From Gammaproteobacteria bacterium (GTDB lineage Bacteria > Pseudomonadota > Gammaproteobacteria > Pseudomonadales > Pseudohongiellaceae): DNA of 33,056 nt. A program made the translations under genes and the position numbers. Shown here piece by piece: positions 12,673 through 22,083 of the stretch (position 1 is the stretch's first letter; every line of letters begins with the position of its first letter). The notes beneath the pieces were generated by a model. It was given only the letters and a program-made list of their open reading frames with translations, ran no database searches and was not told where the DNA came from. The stretch is from positions 1 through 33,056 of the forward strand of contig JAUXNX010000008.1 of assembly GCA_030682575.1 (NCBI GenBank), given 5' to 3'.

Positions 12673-14500
12673 AGCGCGCCAGCGCGACGACATCGCTGAA
12701 CATACGCTGCCATGCTGCGAAAGCACCACCGGCTGGCAGACCCATTCCGGCGTTACCTTGCAAAACTGACGCAGTATCTGCTCCGGGCAGATAGGACAGC
12801 AGCGCCGCCATACCCATGTTCCGCACAATCTCCTGCAACAGTTGCTCGCCGGGAGAAAGTGGCCTGTCGATATAGCGCACACCATAGTCGGTCAGTGCCG
12901 CCATTCGTGCGGCGGATTCCACCGCATCGTCAAGGTCGCCCAGATTGTCCACCAGACCGAACTCCAGCGCCTGAGTGCCGCTCCAGACCTGGCCCTGACC
13001 AATCGCGTCCACTTGCTCCAGGGTCATGCCTCGCCCTTCCGACACCAGGCGCAGGAAGCGCCGATAACCGTCCTCCACACTCGCCTGGAACACTCTCGCC
13101 ATCGGTTCGCTCATGCCTGTGAAGACATCGGCACGACTCAGCGGTGTGGTGCTGACACCATCGGCGTAGACTCCAAGTGAAGCCATGCCCTCTTCGAACG
13201 TTGGGATCATGCCGAAGATCCCGATGGAGCCGGTCACAGTGGCAGGTGACGCCCAGATCTCGTCCGCCATTGCGGCTATCCAGTAACCACCTGAAGCAGC
13301 CGTGCCGCCCATCGATATCACCAGAGGCTTGCCGACACTCTGCAGTTGTTCCAGCTCCTGACGGATCAACTCGGACGCCAGCGCCGAACCGCCGGGCGAA
13401 TCGACTCGCAACACCACTGCCTTCACTCGGTCGTTCATGCGCGCTTCACGAATCAGTGCGTTGAGAGAGTCGGCACCAATCATCCCGCGGGGCTGCTCAC
13501 CAATATCAATAGTGCCCTGGGCGATGATGACTCCCACTTCGTCCTGCATCGGCAGGTGTGGCCTGTTCGTCAACAACAGGTACTGCTGGAAGCCAATGGT
13601 ACGCGGGCCGTTGTCACCTCTTGCCGGACCGGTCAATTCGCGGATGCGCGTGCGCAGTTCCGGCTGGCTGATCAGCTCATCCACGAGACCGTGCTCCAGC
13701 GCGGTCTGCGCCATGTCGCCGTCGCTGGCCAACAGGTGGTCGGCGAAATCATTGGTATAGCTGCGCAGCAACTGCTCGCTCAATCCACGGTTGGTCGCCA
13801 CCTGGGTGAGGTAGCGCGTCCACAGTTCGTCAACCAGTTGCTGACTGTTCGCACGGGACTCATCGGACATGCCATTGAGTGAAAACGGTTCGACTGCCGC
13901 CTTGTGCGTACCCACCCGGAAGATATGGACGTTGACACCCAGCTTGTCCAGCAGTTCGCTGAAGAACAGTTGGCTGCCACCGTAACCGGGTAACAGCACC
14001 TGGCCCATCGGATGCAGGTACACAGTATCGGCATAGGAGGCCAGCAGGTACTGCGCCTGACCGAAGTAGTCACCGTGGGCAATCAGTACCTTGCCACTGG
14101 TCTTGTAACCCTCCAGCGCTTCGCCAATGGTTTCAAGATTTGCGGGGCTGATGCTGGTCATTTCACCAAGGCTGAGGACAACACCCGCAATGCGATCATC
14201 CGCTGCGGCCCGCTCCAGCGTGTCAAGAATGTCGCGCAGTGGCGTCGAAGTGACCTCGGTCGCTCCCAGCAACAGGTTGGCAGGGTCAGGCAGACTTGAT
14301 TGCTCTACTACCGCTCCCTGGGGTTCGATGACGACGAGACCGCCGTTGGGAATCTGCAAGGGCTCGGATCCGGAAAAAATCAGTATCAGCACGATACCAA
14401 TGAACAACAGAAGCAGAACCCTGCTGAGCAGTCTGCCAATAAAATCGATGCTGCGGCCAAGAAAGCGGAAAAAGCGGCCAATAAATGAAGTCTGCGCCAT
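12617..14500 (-). CDS. sppA: Signal peptide peptidase SppA, 67-kDa type
   Basis: 627 aa. Start at 14500 (MAQTSFIGRFFRFLG) puts a single membrane helix at about residues 24-43, as in E. coli SppA; an in-frame ATG at 14566 would add 22 residues. Two S49 domains are present. Lys200 in VGTHKAAVEPF is the general base and Ser403 in MGGTAASGGYWIAA the nucleophile, close to Lys209 and Ser409 of E. coli, so the enzyme should be active. It degrades cleaved signal peptides in the inner membrane, facing the periplasm. It follows chrA on the same strand. Confidence 0.95.
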   Translation of the reverse strand: MAQTSFIGRFFRFLGRSIDFIGRLLSRVLLLLFIGIVLILIFSGSEPLQIPNGGLVVIEPQGAVVEQSSLPDPANLLLGATEVTSTPLRDILDTLERAAADDRIAGVVLSLGEMTSISPANLETIGEALEGYKTSGKVLIAHGDYFGQAQYLLASYADTVYLHPMGQVLLPGYGGSQLFFSELLDKLGVNVHIFRVGTHKAAVEPFSLNGMSDESRANSQQLVDELWTRYLTQVATNRGLSEQLLRSYTNDFADHLLASDGDMAQTALEHGLVDELISQPELRTRIRELTGPARGDNGPRTIGFQQYLLLTNRPHLPMQDEVGVIIAQGTIDIGEQPRGMIGADSLNALIREARMNDRVKAVVLRVDSPGGSALASELIRQELEQLQSVGKPLVISMGGTAASGGYWIAAMADEIWASPATVTGSIGIFGMIPTFEEGMASLGVYADGVSTTPLSRADVFTGMSEPMARVFQASVEDGYRRFLRLVSEGRGMTLEQVDAIGQGQVWSGTQALEFGLVDNLGDLDDAVESAARMAALTDYGVRYIDRPLSPGEQLLQEIVRNMGMAALLSYLPGADTASVLQGNAGMGLPAGGAFAAWQRMFSDVVALARFNDPMNLYSLCEFCALLR

Positions 14501-14594
14501 AAAGAGTTCCAGTAGTGTTTCGTTCAGTGCACGTCGAGTATAGGAGCGAGCAGCTTGGTAAGCCAATCGGCGAGTTGCGCAGCGGATGTATATC

Positions 14595-15983
14595 TCATAT
14601 CGCGAGTGTCCACAGGATGCCCAGTAATGCCGAAAGCCCCAACACCTGTAACATGCGCAGCTTCAGTGCGAACAGCAGCAGGAAGGCTATCGCGGATAGT
14701 GCCAGCTCCGGCAAATTGAGACTGGCAGGAGCGGGCAGCAACATGTTGAGGCCTGCCGTTTCGATGCGCAGCGTTTGTGCAAACAGCAGATTGAGCGCGA
14801 ACCACAGCGCCAGATTGGCGATCACCCCCACTACCACAGCGGTGATGGCAGACAGTGCCGCAGACAACGCGTGATTGTTGCGCAGCTTTTCCACATGAGG
14901 AGCACCGGCGAAGATCCACACGAAACACGGCAAAAAGGTGACCCATGTGGTCAACAGCGCGCCTGCTGTAGCCGCGAGCAGCGAAGGCTCGACCCCCGCC
15001 TGGCGCCACGCGCCAAGAAAACCGACAAACTGGGTCACGAGAATCAACGGCCCAGGCGTAGTTTCCGCGAGACCGAGACCGTCGAGCATCTCGCCCGGCT
15101 GCAGCCATTGATATTGCTCCACGCCCATCTGTGCGACATAGGACAGCACCGCGTAGGCGCCGCCGAACGTCACCACAGCCATTTGCGAGAAGAAGCTGGC
15201 GATCTCGGTGAAGACATTGTCGGAGCCGAGAAACCCATACAGTGCGGCGAGTGTGCCGAGCCACAGCACGAGACAAATCCCCGCAGCAATCTGCGTACCC
15301 GCCAGTGTGGGAACACGCCCTGCTCGCGATTCTTCGGGAGAGGACACCGCCTGCAATTCGGCGGAGGCATGTAGATTTTCCGGAGAGCTGCCCTGCACAG
15401 AATTCACTGCCGACGTCATCGCTGGTTGCTCTGCGCCTGCCACACCTTGCATCCGTGCCATTGCATACCCGATCACCCCTGCCCCCAGCACCACCAGCGG
15501 GAACGGCAGCGCGAATGCGAACAGTGCAAGGAATCCGCAGACTGCCAACATCACCTTGAAGCGCCCCTGCAATGTCCGCTGCGCGATCCGCACCAGCGCC
15601 TGCACCACGATCGCCAGCACCGCGGCCTTCATGCCGAAGAACAGGCCCTCGACGATGCTGAGATCACCGAGCAGGACATACAACCAGGAGAGCGCAAGAA
15701 TGGCAAATGCGCCAGGCAGTATAAAAAGGAGACCCGCTACCAATCCTCCCTTCACACCATGCAGCAGCCAGCCTATATAAGTGGCAAGTTGCTGTGCTTC
15801 GGGACCAGGCAGCAACATGCAATAGTTGAGCGCATGGAGAAAACGGGATTCATCAAGCCAGTGTTTTTCATCGACGATGATGCGATGCATCAGCGCGATC
15901 TGCCCGGCTGGCCCACCGAAACTGAGCAGGCCGATGTGCCACCAGACGACAAGCGCTTCGCGAAAGGGAACTGCTTTGTTCAT
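14595..15983 (-). CDS. chrA: Chromate transporter (ChrA, long-chain CHR family)
   Basis: 462 aa from ATG 15983, with GAGGG about 12 bases upstream; ATG 15992 is also possible. The two homologous halves of long CHR proteins are visible: FGGPAGQIALMHRIIVDEKHWLDESRFLHALNYCMLLPGPEAQQLATYIGW in the first, and FFSQMAVVTFGGAYAVLSYVAQ with LAETTPGPLILVTQFVGFLGAW in the second, with about ten membrane segments and a poorly conserved soluble linker (about residues 185-250). Known: exports chromate, conferring resistance; some family members have no proven chromate role. It starts about 30 bases after hldE, probably in one operon with hldE and sppA. Confidence 0.9.
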   Translation of the reverse strand: MNKAVPFREALVVWWHIGLLSFGGPAGQIALMHRIIVDEKHWLDESRFLHALNYCMLLPGPEAQQLATYIGWLLHGVKGGLVAGLLFILPGAFAILALSWLYVLLGDLSIVEGLFFGMKAAVLAIVVQALVRIAQRTLQGRFKVMLAVCGFLALFAFALPFPLVVLGAGVIGYAMARMQGVAGAEQPAMTSAVNSVQGSSPENLHASAELQAVSSPEESRAGRVPTLAGTQIAAGICLVLWLGTLAALYGFLGSDNVFTEIASFFSQMAVVTFGGAYAVLSYVAQMGVEQYQWLQPGEMLDGLGLAETTPGPLILVTQFVGFLGAWRQAGVEPSLLAATAGALLTTWVTFLPCFVWIFAGAPHVEKLRNNHALSAALSAITAVVVGVIANLALWFALNLLFAQTLRIETAGLNMLLPAPASLNLPELALSAIAFLLLFALKLRMLQVLGLSALLGILWTLAI

Positions 15984-15998
15984 TGCGTTCATTACCCT

Positions 15999-16021
15999 CT
16001 GCAGAAGCGTTGCTTCTACAG
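15999..16021 (-). promoter_or_regulatory. Hairpin across the hldE stop and chrA ribosome site
   Basis: CTGCAGAAGC (15999-16008) and GCTTCTACAG (16012-16021) are complementary over ten positions with one mismatch, around a three-base loop. In the minus-strand RNA it includes the hldE stop codon and ends directly before AGAGGG, the chrA ribosome site. No U run follows, so it is not a standard terminator. Confidence 0.55.
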
Positions 16022-17437
16022 ATTCAGTTTTTCCACGATTGCAGAGGTCGAACAATTGTCGAGGAAGGCCAGCACGCGCACCTCACCCCCATAACCCAGC
16101 ACATACTCTCCGCCTACCACCTGATCAATGCTGTAGTCGCCTCCCTTCACCAGAATCTCCGGCTTGAGCATCGCCAGCAGTGGCTCGGGCGTGTCGTCCG
16201 CGTATGAGACCACCCAGTCAACCGCTTCAAGTCCAGCCAGGACTGCCATGCGTCGTTCTACCGGATTGATTGGGCGACCAGGCCCCTTCAAGCGTTTCAC
16301 GGAGGCGTCGTCATTGATCGCCACGACCAAACGATGACCGAGTTTGCGCGCCTCGGCCAGATAACCGACATGACCCGCGTGAATGATGTCAAAGCAGCCG
16401 TTGGTGAACACGATCTTCTCACCGTGAGCGCGCGCGTCTTCCACTGCCAGCAGTAATTGTTCTGCCGACATTACCCCACGACCCGAACCCTCCTCGCGCT
16501 GAATCGCTCGGCGCAGTTCCGGGCCGCTGATCGCAGCAGTTCCCAGTTTGCCTACAGCCAGGCCCGCAGCGAGATTTGCAAGAGCAGTGCCGTCGTCCAG
16601 TGAATGACCGGCAGCAAGAGATGCCGCCAATACGGCGACCACGGTGTCGCCTGCACCGGTCACGTCAAATACTTCGCGAGCCCGTGCGGGCATGTGCAAC
16701 TCCGGCACGCCAGGGCGCAACAGAGTCATGCCGTGCTCGCCTCGGGTAATCAGCAACGCATCCAGACCCAGATCTGTCATCAACTTCAGTCCACGCGTGG
16801 AGAGCTCCTCTTCAGTGTGGCATTTGCCGACAACGGTTTCGAATTCGTTGAGGTTGGGAGTGATCACCGTCGCACCGTGGTATTTGCTGAAGTCGGATCC
16901 CTTGGGATCCACCACCACTGGAATGCCGCGATCACGAGCTGCAGCGATCAGTGGACGGGTATTCTGGAGGGCGCCCTTGTTGTAATCCGAGAGCACGAGC
17001 ACTTGCGTGTTGGCCAGCAGTGCTTCGGTTCTGGCCTGCAAGGAATCGACTGCATCAGCCTCGAAGTCCTGCTCGAAGTCCACGCGGATCAGTTGCTGAT
17101 GCTGAGCAACGACACGCAGCTTGGTGATCGTGGGCGCCACCGATGACACGGCGAAATCACACAGCACACCGGCCGCACGCAAACGCGTCTGCAACTCTTC
17201 CCCGGCCTCGTCCTCACCAATAATGCCAACCAGCGAAGCCGCCGCACCCAACGCCGCCACATTCAATGCCACGTTGCCCGCCCCGCCGGGGCGATCCTCA
17301 CTGTTGCCAACCCGCACCACCGGTACCGGAGCCTCGGGGGAGATCCGCATGGCCTTGCCGTGCCAGTAACGGTCGAGCATCACATCACCAACCACAAGCA
17401 CACGGGCCTGCTGAAAGGGGGGCATATCCAGTTTCAT
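16016..17437 (-). CDS. hldE: Bifunctional heptose-7-phosphate kinase / heptose-1-phosphate adenylyltransferase
   Basis: 473 aa (E. coli HldE 477). Start at ATG 17437 (MKLDMPPFQQARVLVVGDVMLDRYWHG); the open frame upstream lacks family features. Residues 1-315 are a PfkB-type sugar kinase with RPGGAGNVALN (49-59) and the catalytic GAGD (261-264); residues 340-473 are the adenylyltransferase with TNGCFDIIHAGH (345-356). It makes ADP-D-glycero-beta-D-manno-heptose precursor, supplying donors for WaaC and WaaF. It is divergent from the lpxL-like gene across 183 bp, and precedes chrA. Confidence 0.97.
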   Translation of the reverse strand: MKLDMPPFQQARVLVVGDVMLDRYWHGKAMRISPEAPVPVVRVGNSEDRPGGAGNVALNVAALGAAASLVGIIGEDEAGEELQTRLRAAGVLCDFAVSSVAPTITKLRVVAQHQQLIRVDFEQDFEADAVDSLQARTEALLANTQVLVLSDYNKGALQNTRPLIAAARDRGIPVVVDPKGSDFSKYHGATVITPNLNEFETVVGKCHTEEELSTRGLKLMTDLGLDALLITRGEHGMTLLRPGVPELHMPARAREVFDVTGAGDTVVAVLAASLAAGHSLDDGTALANLAAGLAVGKLGTAAISGPELRRAIQREEGSGRGVMSAEQLLLAVEDARAHGEKIVFTNGCFDIIHAGHVGYLAEARKLGHRLVVAINDDASVKRLKGPGRPINPVERRMAVLAGLEAVDWVVSYADDTPEPLLAMLKPEILVKGGDYSIDQVVGGEYVLGYGGEVRVLAFLDNCSTSAIVEKLNL

Positions 17438-17620
17438 TGAGGGGCTTCCGAAAGTCCTGAAAGAGGCGGCGATCATAGCACAGGAGCGCCGCGGCGCTGG
17501 ACCCCTGGATTGCCTGCGCACAAAACCTTTTGATGGCGAAACGTGCGCTATCGCGCCACAATACCGGCCCGAGAAGTGCATAATCACCTGGCACCGCTGC
17601 AACTGACCCACTGGTAACCC

Positions 17621-18577
17621 GTGAGCAAGAAATCCCGAAAATCCGACAACCTCGCCGACTTCATCGCGCCCCGTTACTGGCCCACCTGGATCGGATTCGC
17701 CATTATCTGGCTGGCGGCGCAGTGGCCGTTCGCGCTGCAGATGCGCTTTGGGCAACTGCTCGGCTGGTTGAGCTATCAATTCGCCAGGGAGAGAAGGCGC
17801 ATCTGCCGGATCAACATCGCCCTGTGCTTTCCCGAACTCAACCCGAAAGAGCAGGAGAAACTGGTGCGAGCCACATTCATCTCCAACGGCATCGGCGTGA
17901 TGGAGGTGGCGATGGCATGGTGCCGTCACCCGGCGCACTTCCGTCAGCGCGTCACGATAAGCGGACTGGACAACCTGAAAGCAGCCTCCGAGGCAGGCAA
18001 GGGTGTGCTGCTGGTGTGTGCCCACTTCACGACACTGGAGTTCGCGGGAAGCCTGTTAAGCCTGTTCCACAAGATGGACGTGACGTATCGGCCCCACAAG
18101 AATCCACTGTTCGAGACACTGATGTTCCGCGCCCGACAACGCCTCTATGGTGCAGTGATCGAACGCGGCGATGTGCGCCAGGCTCTGCGCCGTCTGCAGC
18201 AGGGACACACGGTATGGTACGCGCCGGATCAGGACTACGGCCCCAGACATTCCGTTTATGTAGCATTCTTCGGCGTGAAGGCGGCGACCATTACCGCCAC
18301 CAGCCGTTTTGCATCCTTCAACGATTCGGCAGTGATCTTCTTCAGCCATTACCGCACGGCAGACAACTCAGGCTATCATCTGGACTTCAGTCTACCGCTG
18401 GAGAATTATCCGAGCGGCGATGATGTGACGGACGCCGGGCGCATCAACAGCGTGATCGAAGACGCCGTGCGGCAGCATCCAGAGCAGTATCTGTGGCTGC
18501 ACAAGCGCTTCAAGACGCAGCCCGATGGCAAGGCCGCGAGCCCCTACAGAAAAGCAGAGCGACAACAGTCGTCATAA
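17621..18577 (+). CDS. lpxL: Lipid A late acyltransferase (LpxL/HtrB family)
   Basis: 318 aa from GTG 17621. An N-terminal membrane helix (about residues 22-40, WIGFAIIWLAAQWPFALQ) is followed by the catalytic HX4E, His135 to Glu140 (AHFTTLE), matching His132/Glu137 of E. coli LpxL; then DVTYRPHKNPLFE, VIERGDVRQALRRLQQGHTVWYAPDQDYG and a C-terminal QYLWLHKRFKT. It adds a secondary acyl chain to Kdo2-lipid IVA. The acyl chain length and whether it is LpxL or LpxM in function cannot be told. It is followed after 37 bases by the GT-C-like gene. Confidence 0.92.
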   Translation: MSKKSRKSDNLADFIAPRYWPTWIGFAIIWLAAQWPFALQMRFGQLLGWLSYQFARERRRICRINIALCFPELNPKEQEKLVRATFISNGIGVMEVAMAWCRHPAHFRQRVTISGLDNLKAASEAGKGVLLVCAHFTTLEFAGSLLSLFHKMDVTYRPHKNPLFETLMFRARQRLYGAVIERGDVRQALRRLQQGHTVWYAPDQDYGPRHSVYVAFFGVKAATITATSRFASFNDSAVIFFSHYRTADNSGYHLDFSLPLENYPSGDDVTDAGRINSVIEDAVRQHPEQYLWLHKRFKTQPDGKAASPYRKAERQQSS

Positions 18578-18614
18578 CCAGTGCGAATCAAGTGAACGGA
18601 CCAAGAGAACCGAC

Positions 18615-20129
18615 ATGAAAAGCCAGTGGCGCGACATCGACATCCGCTATTACGCCATTGCCGTCAGCCTGCTGCTTTCCTTTCTGCACGCCCTCCTCAA
18701 CCCCATGCCAAATGCCGATGCCTTTGCCTACGTGCGCACCGCCGAGGTCTATCTCAACGACGGAGTGGCGGCTGCCTTTTCATGGTATCCATCTGCCACC
18801 TACTCTGTTCTCATCGGTGTGCTGCACCAGGTGACCGGGCTCAACCTGTTTGCTGCAGGGCAGTTGCTGAATTCGTTTCTCTATGCACTGGTGGTCTACA
18901 CCTTCATCTCTCTGGCACTCGAAATTCGCGACACCCGGCGCCTTGCCATCATCGCAGCGGTTACCGTACTGATCTACCCACAGCTGAATGAGTACCGCCA
19001 CTTTCTGATCCGGGACATCGGTTTTCTTGCCTTTGCACTACTGGGGCTGCTATTCCTTATCCGCTACGGGAAAGTACAACGAATCGCGGACATCGTGGTG
19101 TTCTGTGTGGCAACTGCGATAGCTGCGTTGTTCCGCAGTGAAGCACTGGTGTACTTTATGGTGGGCCCGTTGGTGTTGTTGTTCAGTTCACAGTTGGACT
19201 GGCGTGCGCGCCTGGTAATGTTGTCGAAAATGGTGGCAATAGCCATCGGCCTTGCGTTTCTTGCAGCGGTAGTTCTGGTGATACTGGACGTGAACGTGGT
19301 GCGCATCCTGCGTCGGATCGTCTCTGTCTACCTTCCCTTCCTGAATGACGCCTGGGCATCATTAAGTGCAGAATCCTCTCCACTGACCGATGCCGTGTTC
19401 GGCGAATATGCAGCCGACTATTCGGGGCAGTACATCGTGCTCTTCATGACCGCCGGACTTGGTGCAATCCTGCTGATAAAGCTCATCACTGGTTTTGGTG
19501 CGGTACCGCTGCTAATCATTTTATATGGTTTGAAAAAACGTTTCTGTGAGTTGACCAATCCAGCGCTGCGCCCGGTGTTCTGCTATGCGCTGATCGCTTT
19601 CGTGATCATGCTGGGCTTCCTGATGTTGACCCGTTTCATGTCAACACGCTACACGCTGCTGTTCTGTACGTCGCTCGTTCTGTTGATTCCGCTGGTCATT
19701 GATAATGCACTGCTTCAGGTGCGTGGAGAATCCGCCATGAAAATCACGAAAGGAGTGCTGGGCTTCATCGTACTGTTCTGTGCCGTGGACGCACACATCA
19801 GTTTCGGTGCGTCGAAAGAAATGTTGCAGGACGCGAGCGACTGGATCGTGGCAAACACTCCCGAGAATGTCTCGCTCATCACCAACAGCAGCTACGTGGC
19901 CTACCACAGTGGACGCGTGAGGAACTACGACAAGATATCGCGCTACGTGGATGAGAACACGATCACCTATGCCGGTTTCGGCACACTCCTGGCGCTGGCT
20001 CTTGATCGCAACGTGAACGAACTGCTGGAGGCAGCCCGCTCGTTCCAGCAGGTGGAGCTGGTCGTACAGTTTCCTGCAGAAGGTGAACCAGAATTCGCGA
20101 TCTACCGCCGCACGGGATTTCTGCCGTGA
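18615..20129 (+). CDS. Polytopic membrane protein, GT-C (family 39-like) glycosyltransferase fold
   Basis: 504 aa from ATG 18615. About ten to eleven membrane helices are visible, e.g. YYAIAVSLLLSFLHALL, LFAAGQLLNSFLYALVVYTFI, LAFALLGLLFLIRY, MVGPLVLLFSS. After helix 1 comes PNADAFAYVRTAEVYLNDG, an acidic first loop as in GT-C enzymes, and later YRHFLIRDIG; the C-terminal ~100 residues form a soluble domain (ASDWIVANTPENVSLITNSSYVAYHSG). GT-C enzymes use polyprenyl-phosphate sugars in the periplasm. Its place directly after the lipid A acyltransferase suggests modification of lipid A or core (inference), but no substrate can be assigned. Confidence 0.7.
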   Translation: MKSQWRDIDIRYYAIAVSLLLSFLHALLNPMPNADAFAYVRTAEVYLNDGVAAAFSWYPSATYSVLIGVLHQVTGLNLFAAGQLLNSFLYALVVYTFISLALEIRDTRRLAIIAAVTVLIYPQLNEYRHFLIRDIGFLAFALLGLLFLIRYGKVQRIADIVVFCVATAIAALFRSEALVYFMVGPLVLLFSSQLDWRARLVMLSKMVAIAIGLAFLAAVVLVILDVNVVRILRRIVSVYLPFLNDAWASLSAESSPLTDAVFGEYAADYSGQYIVLFMTAGLGAILLIKLITGFGAVPLLIILYGLKKRFCELTNPALRPVFCYALIAFVIMLGFLMLTRFMSTRYTLLFCTSLVLLIPLVIDNALLQVRGESAMKITKGVLGFIVLFCAVDAHISFGASKEMLQDASDWIVANTPENVSLITNSSYVAYHSGRVRNYDKISRYVDENTITYAGFGTLLALALDRNVNELLEAARSFQQVELVVQFPAEGEPEFAIYRRTGFLP

Positions 20130-20166
20130 TGGTGTTCGACGGCGGCACAGATGTAGAGCTGTGATT

Positions 20167-20262
20167 GTGGGTTGAGGGTGGCAGGACCGTCAGCCGCCAG
20201 GGACGGCGGATGACGAGCCTCCATGGATGGATTCACGGCGTGTCCTGCCACCCTCAACCCAC
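20167..20262. repeat. REP-like element inside a 21-bp inverted repeat, convergent terminator position
   Basis: A perfect 21-bp inverted repeat (20167-20187 and 20242-20262, with GGGTTGAGGGTGGCAGGAC and its complement) encloses a repeat core (20186-20245) that recurs inverted at 32759-32820 and partly at 33025-33052. The core has its own hairpin, CCGCC-AGGGAC-GGCGG extended by GTCA/TGAC. It stands between two convergent genes (stops at 20129 and 20289), a natural place for a two-way terminator or 3'-end protector. Confidence 0.75.
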
Positions 20263-20288
20263 AAGCGCGGCTCGGCAACAAAGCTCAG

Positions 20289-22040
20289 TTATAGATCCCA
20301 GTCCGGCTCCGGACGCTTCGTTATCAAGATATCCTGCATGATCAGATATTCCAGATCGGAACCGAAGAACAGATTCAACGCATCTTCAGGCGAACAGATC
20401 ATCGCCTCGCCGGGACGATTCAACGACGTGTTGAGCACGATGCCGTAGCCGCTGATCTTCTGGAACTCCTTCAACAATTTGTAGAACCGCGGATTGGAAT
20501 TCTTTGTCACCACATGGGCACGCGAAGTGCCATCCTTGTACACCACCGCCGGCAGCAACTGCTTCCACTTCTCCGACACATCGAAGGTTCTGCTCATGTA
20601 GTCAGCCGGATGCGTTGACTGCAACACTTCTTCGGCCATCGTATCGATGACACTAGGCGAGAATGAACGCCAGTTCTCACGAAACTTGATCTTCTTGTTG
20701 ATGCTCTCGATCATCCCTGCTGTCGATGGATTACCCAGAATGCTGCGATTCCCGAGCGAACGTGGCCCGAACTCCATACGACTCTGGAACCATCCCACCA
20801 GATACCCTTGTCCCAACAATTCTGCCGCCTTCGCCGCAGGTTTTTCCAACACCTCCCACAGCGGCTTGTCACGATGTCGCTGACAAGCGCGTATGCAGCG
20901 ATCCGTAGAGTAACGCGGACCAAGGAAGGCGTTGTTGTGCCCGTGCACGGGAATTTTCTGGCGGGACAGTGTGTAGGCCGCTGCACCAATCGCAGTGCCC
21001 GCATCGCCGGGCGCCGGAGGCACAAACAGTTCTTTCACAAAGGGCAGTGACGCGAGACGCTGATTCAACTTCACATTCATCGCACCGGTACCCGCAAACA
21101 CCAGCTTGCCATTCTGCTTGAGAATGTCGGAGAGATAATGAGTGACAAGCGCTACCGTGGCTTCCTCGTAGATCTTCTGAATGCTCGCAGCGTAATGCAC
21201 ATAAGGATCCTGAATCAGATCGCCGGCACGGCGTGGACCGAGCAGGTCAATCAGTTTTCTGCTGAAAAAATGTCCGCGGGACTTCTCCTTGTAGCGACGC
21301 AAACCCACAGTGCCAATCAGTCTGGTATTGACGCGGAAGTTCCTGCCATCGAATGCAGCAAGGCTGGACAGATCATACTTGTCGGGATCGCCGTAGGTGG
21401 CCATACCCATGACCTTGGCATCGCCATCGAGCATGTCGAAACCAAGATAGTCGGTGATGGCGCCAAACATCCCGGCAAGGGAATCGGGATCGTAGAACTC
21501 CTTGAGCTTGCGAATCTGACCATTCTCGCCATAGCCGAGGAACATCGACGCATATTCACCTTTCATGTCGATAGTGAGGATTGCCGTTTTCTCGGCAAAC
21601 CCACTCATGTGATATGCACTGCTGGCGTGAGCCAACTGATGCTGTACCGGTACAAAGCGGATCTTGTGCCAGGGAATCCTCAGCTCTTCGAGCAGTGCCT
21701 TGACCTCGTGCATATAGCGACGGTAGCGGCGATTGCCATTGAAGATGGCATCCACACCACGATCCGGCGCGTACCAGTAGCGAGCAGCATAGTGCCAGCG
21801 TGCGGGACTGAAGAGTGAAACCGGAGCGTAGGAGACGGCCACAGTATTGATGTCACGCGGTTTGATCCTGGCAGAGCGGATGCAGAACTTGGCGGCCTCG
21901 CGAGGCATGCAGCCTTTGGCGTGCTTGCGTCGTACCAGTCGCTCCTCTTCCACTGCCGCGACGAGATCACCATCCACAAACAGCGCCGCAGCGGCGTCGT
22001 GACCAAGGGCCCCTGAGAGCCCCAGAGTAATGAGAGACAT
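20289..22040 (-). CDS. Carbamoyltransferase (NodU/CmcH family), probable LPS core modifier
   Basis: 583 aa from ATG 22040, the start with AAGG at a better distance than ATG 22043; an in-frame ATG at 22100 would overlap the kinase gene. N-terminal LGLSGALGHDAAAALFVDG, VEEERLVRRKHAKG, then FVPVQHQLAHASSAYHMSGF with His134/His138 of the carbamoyl-adenylate site; C-terminal SRMEFGPRSLGNRSIL and NTSLNRPGEAMICSPEDALNLFFGSDLEYL are the family's carbamoyl-transfer domain. In Pseudomonas a similar protein (WapO) beside waaP-type kinases carbamoylates core heptose; the same role is inferred here from position and similar size. It is the last gene of the minus-strand run. Confidence 0.88.
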   Translation of the reverse strand: MSLITLGLSGALGHDAAAALFVDGDLVAAVEEERLVRRKHAKGCMPREAAKFCIRSARIKPRDINTVAVSYAPVSLFSPARWHYAARYWYAPDRGVDAIFNGNRRYRRYMHEVKALLEELRIPWHKIRFVPVQHQLAHASSAYHMSGFAEKTAILTIDMKGEYASMFLGYGENGQIRKLKEFYDPDSLAGMFGAITDYLGFDMLDGDAKVMGMATYGDPDKYDLSSLAAFDGRNFRVNTRLIGTVGLRRYKEKSRGHFFSRKLIDLLGPRRAGDLIQDPYVHYAASIQKIYEEATVALVTHYLSDILKQNGKLVFAGTGAMNVKLNQRLASLPFVKELFVPPAPGDAGTAIGAAAYTLSRQKIPVHGHNNAFLGPRYSTDRCIRACQRHRDKPLWEVLEKPAAKAAELLGQGYLVGWFQSRMEFGPRSLGNRSILGNPSTAGMIESINKKIKFRENWRSFSPSVIDTMAEEVLQSTHPADYMSRTFDVSEKWKQLLPAVVYKDGTSRAHVVTKNSNPRFYKLLKEFQKISGYGIVLNTSLNRPGEAMICSPEDALNLFFGSDLEYLIMQDILITKRPEPDWDL

Positions 22041-22083
22041 CATGCACCTTTCATTTGCGTTCGAGAACGCTGGGTAGCGTGTA

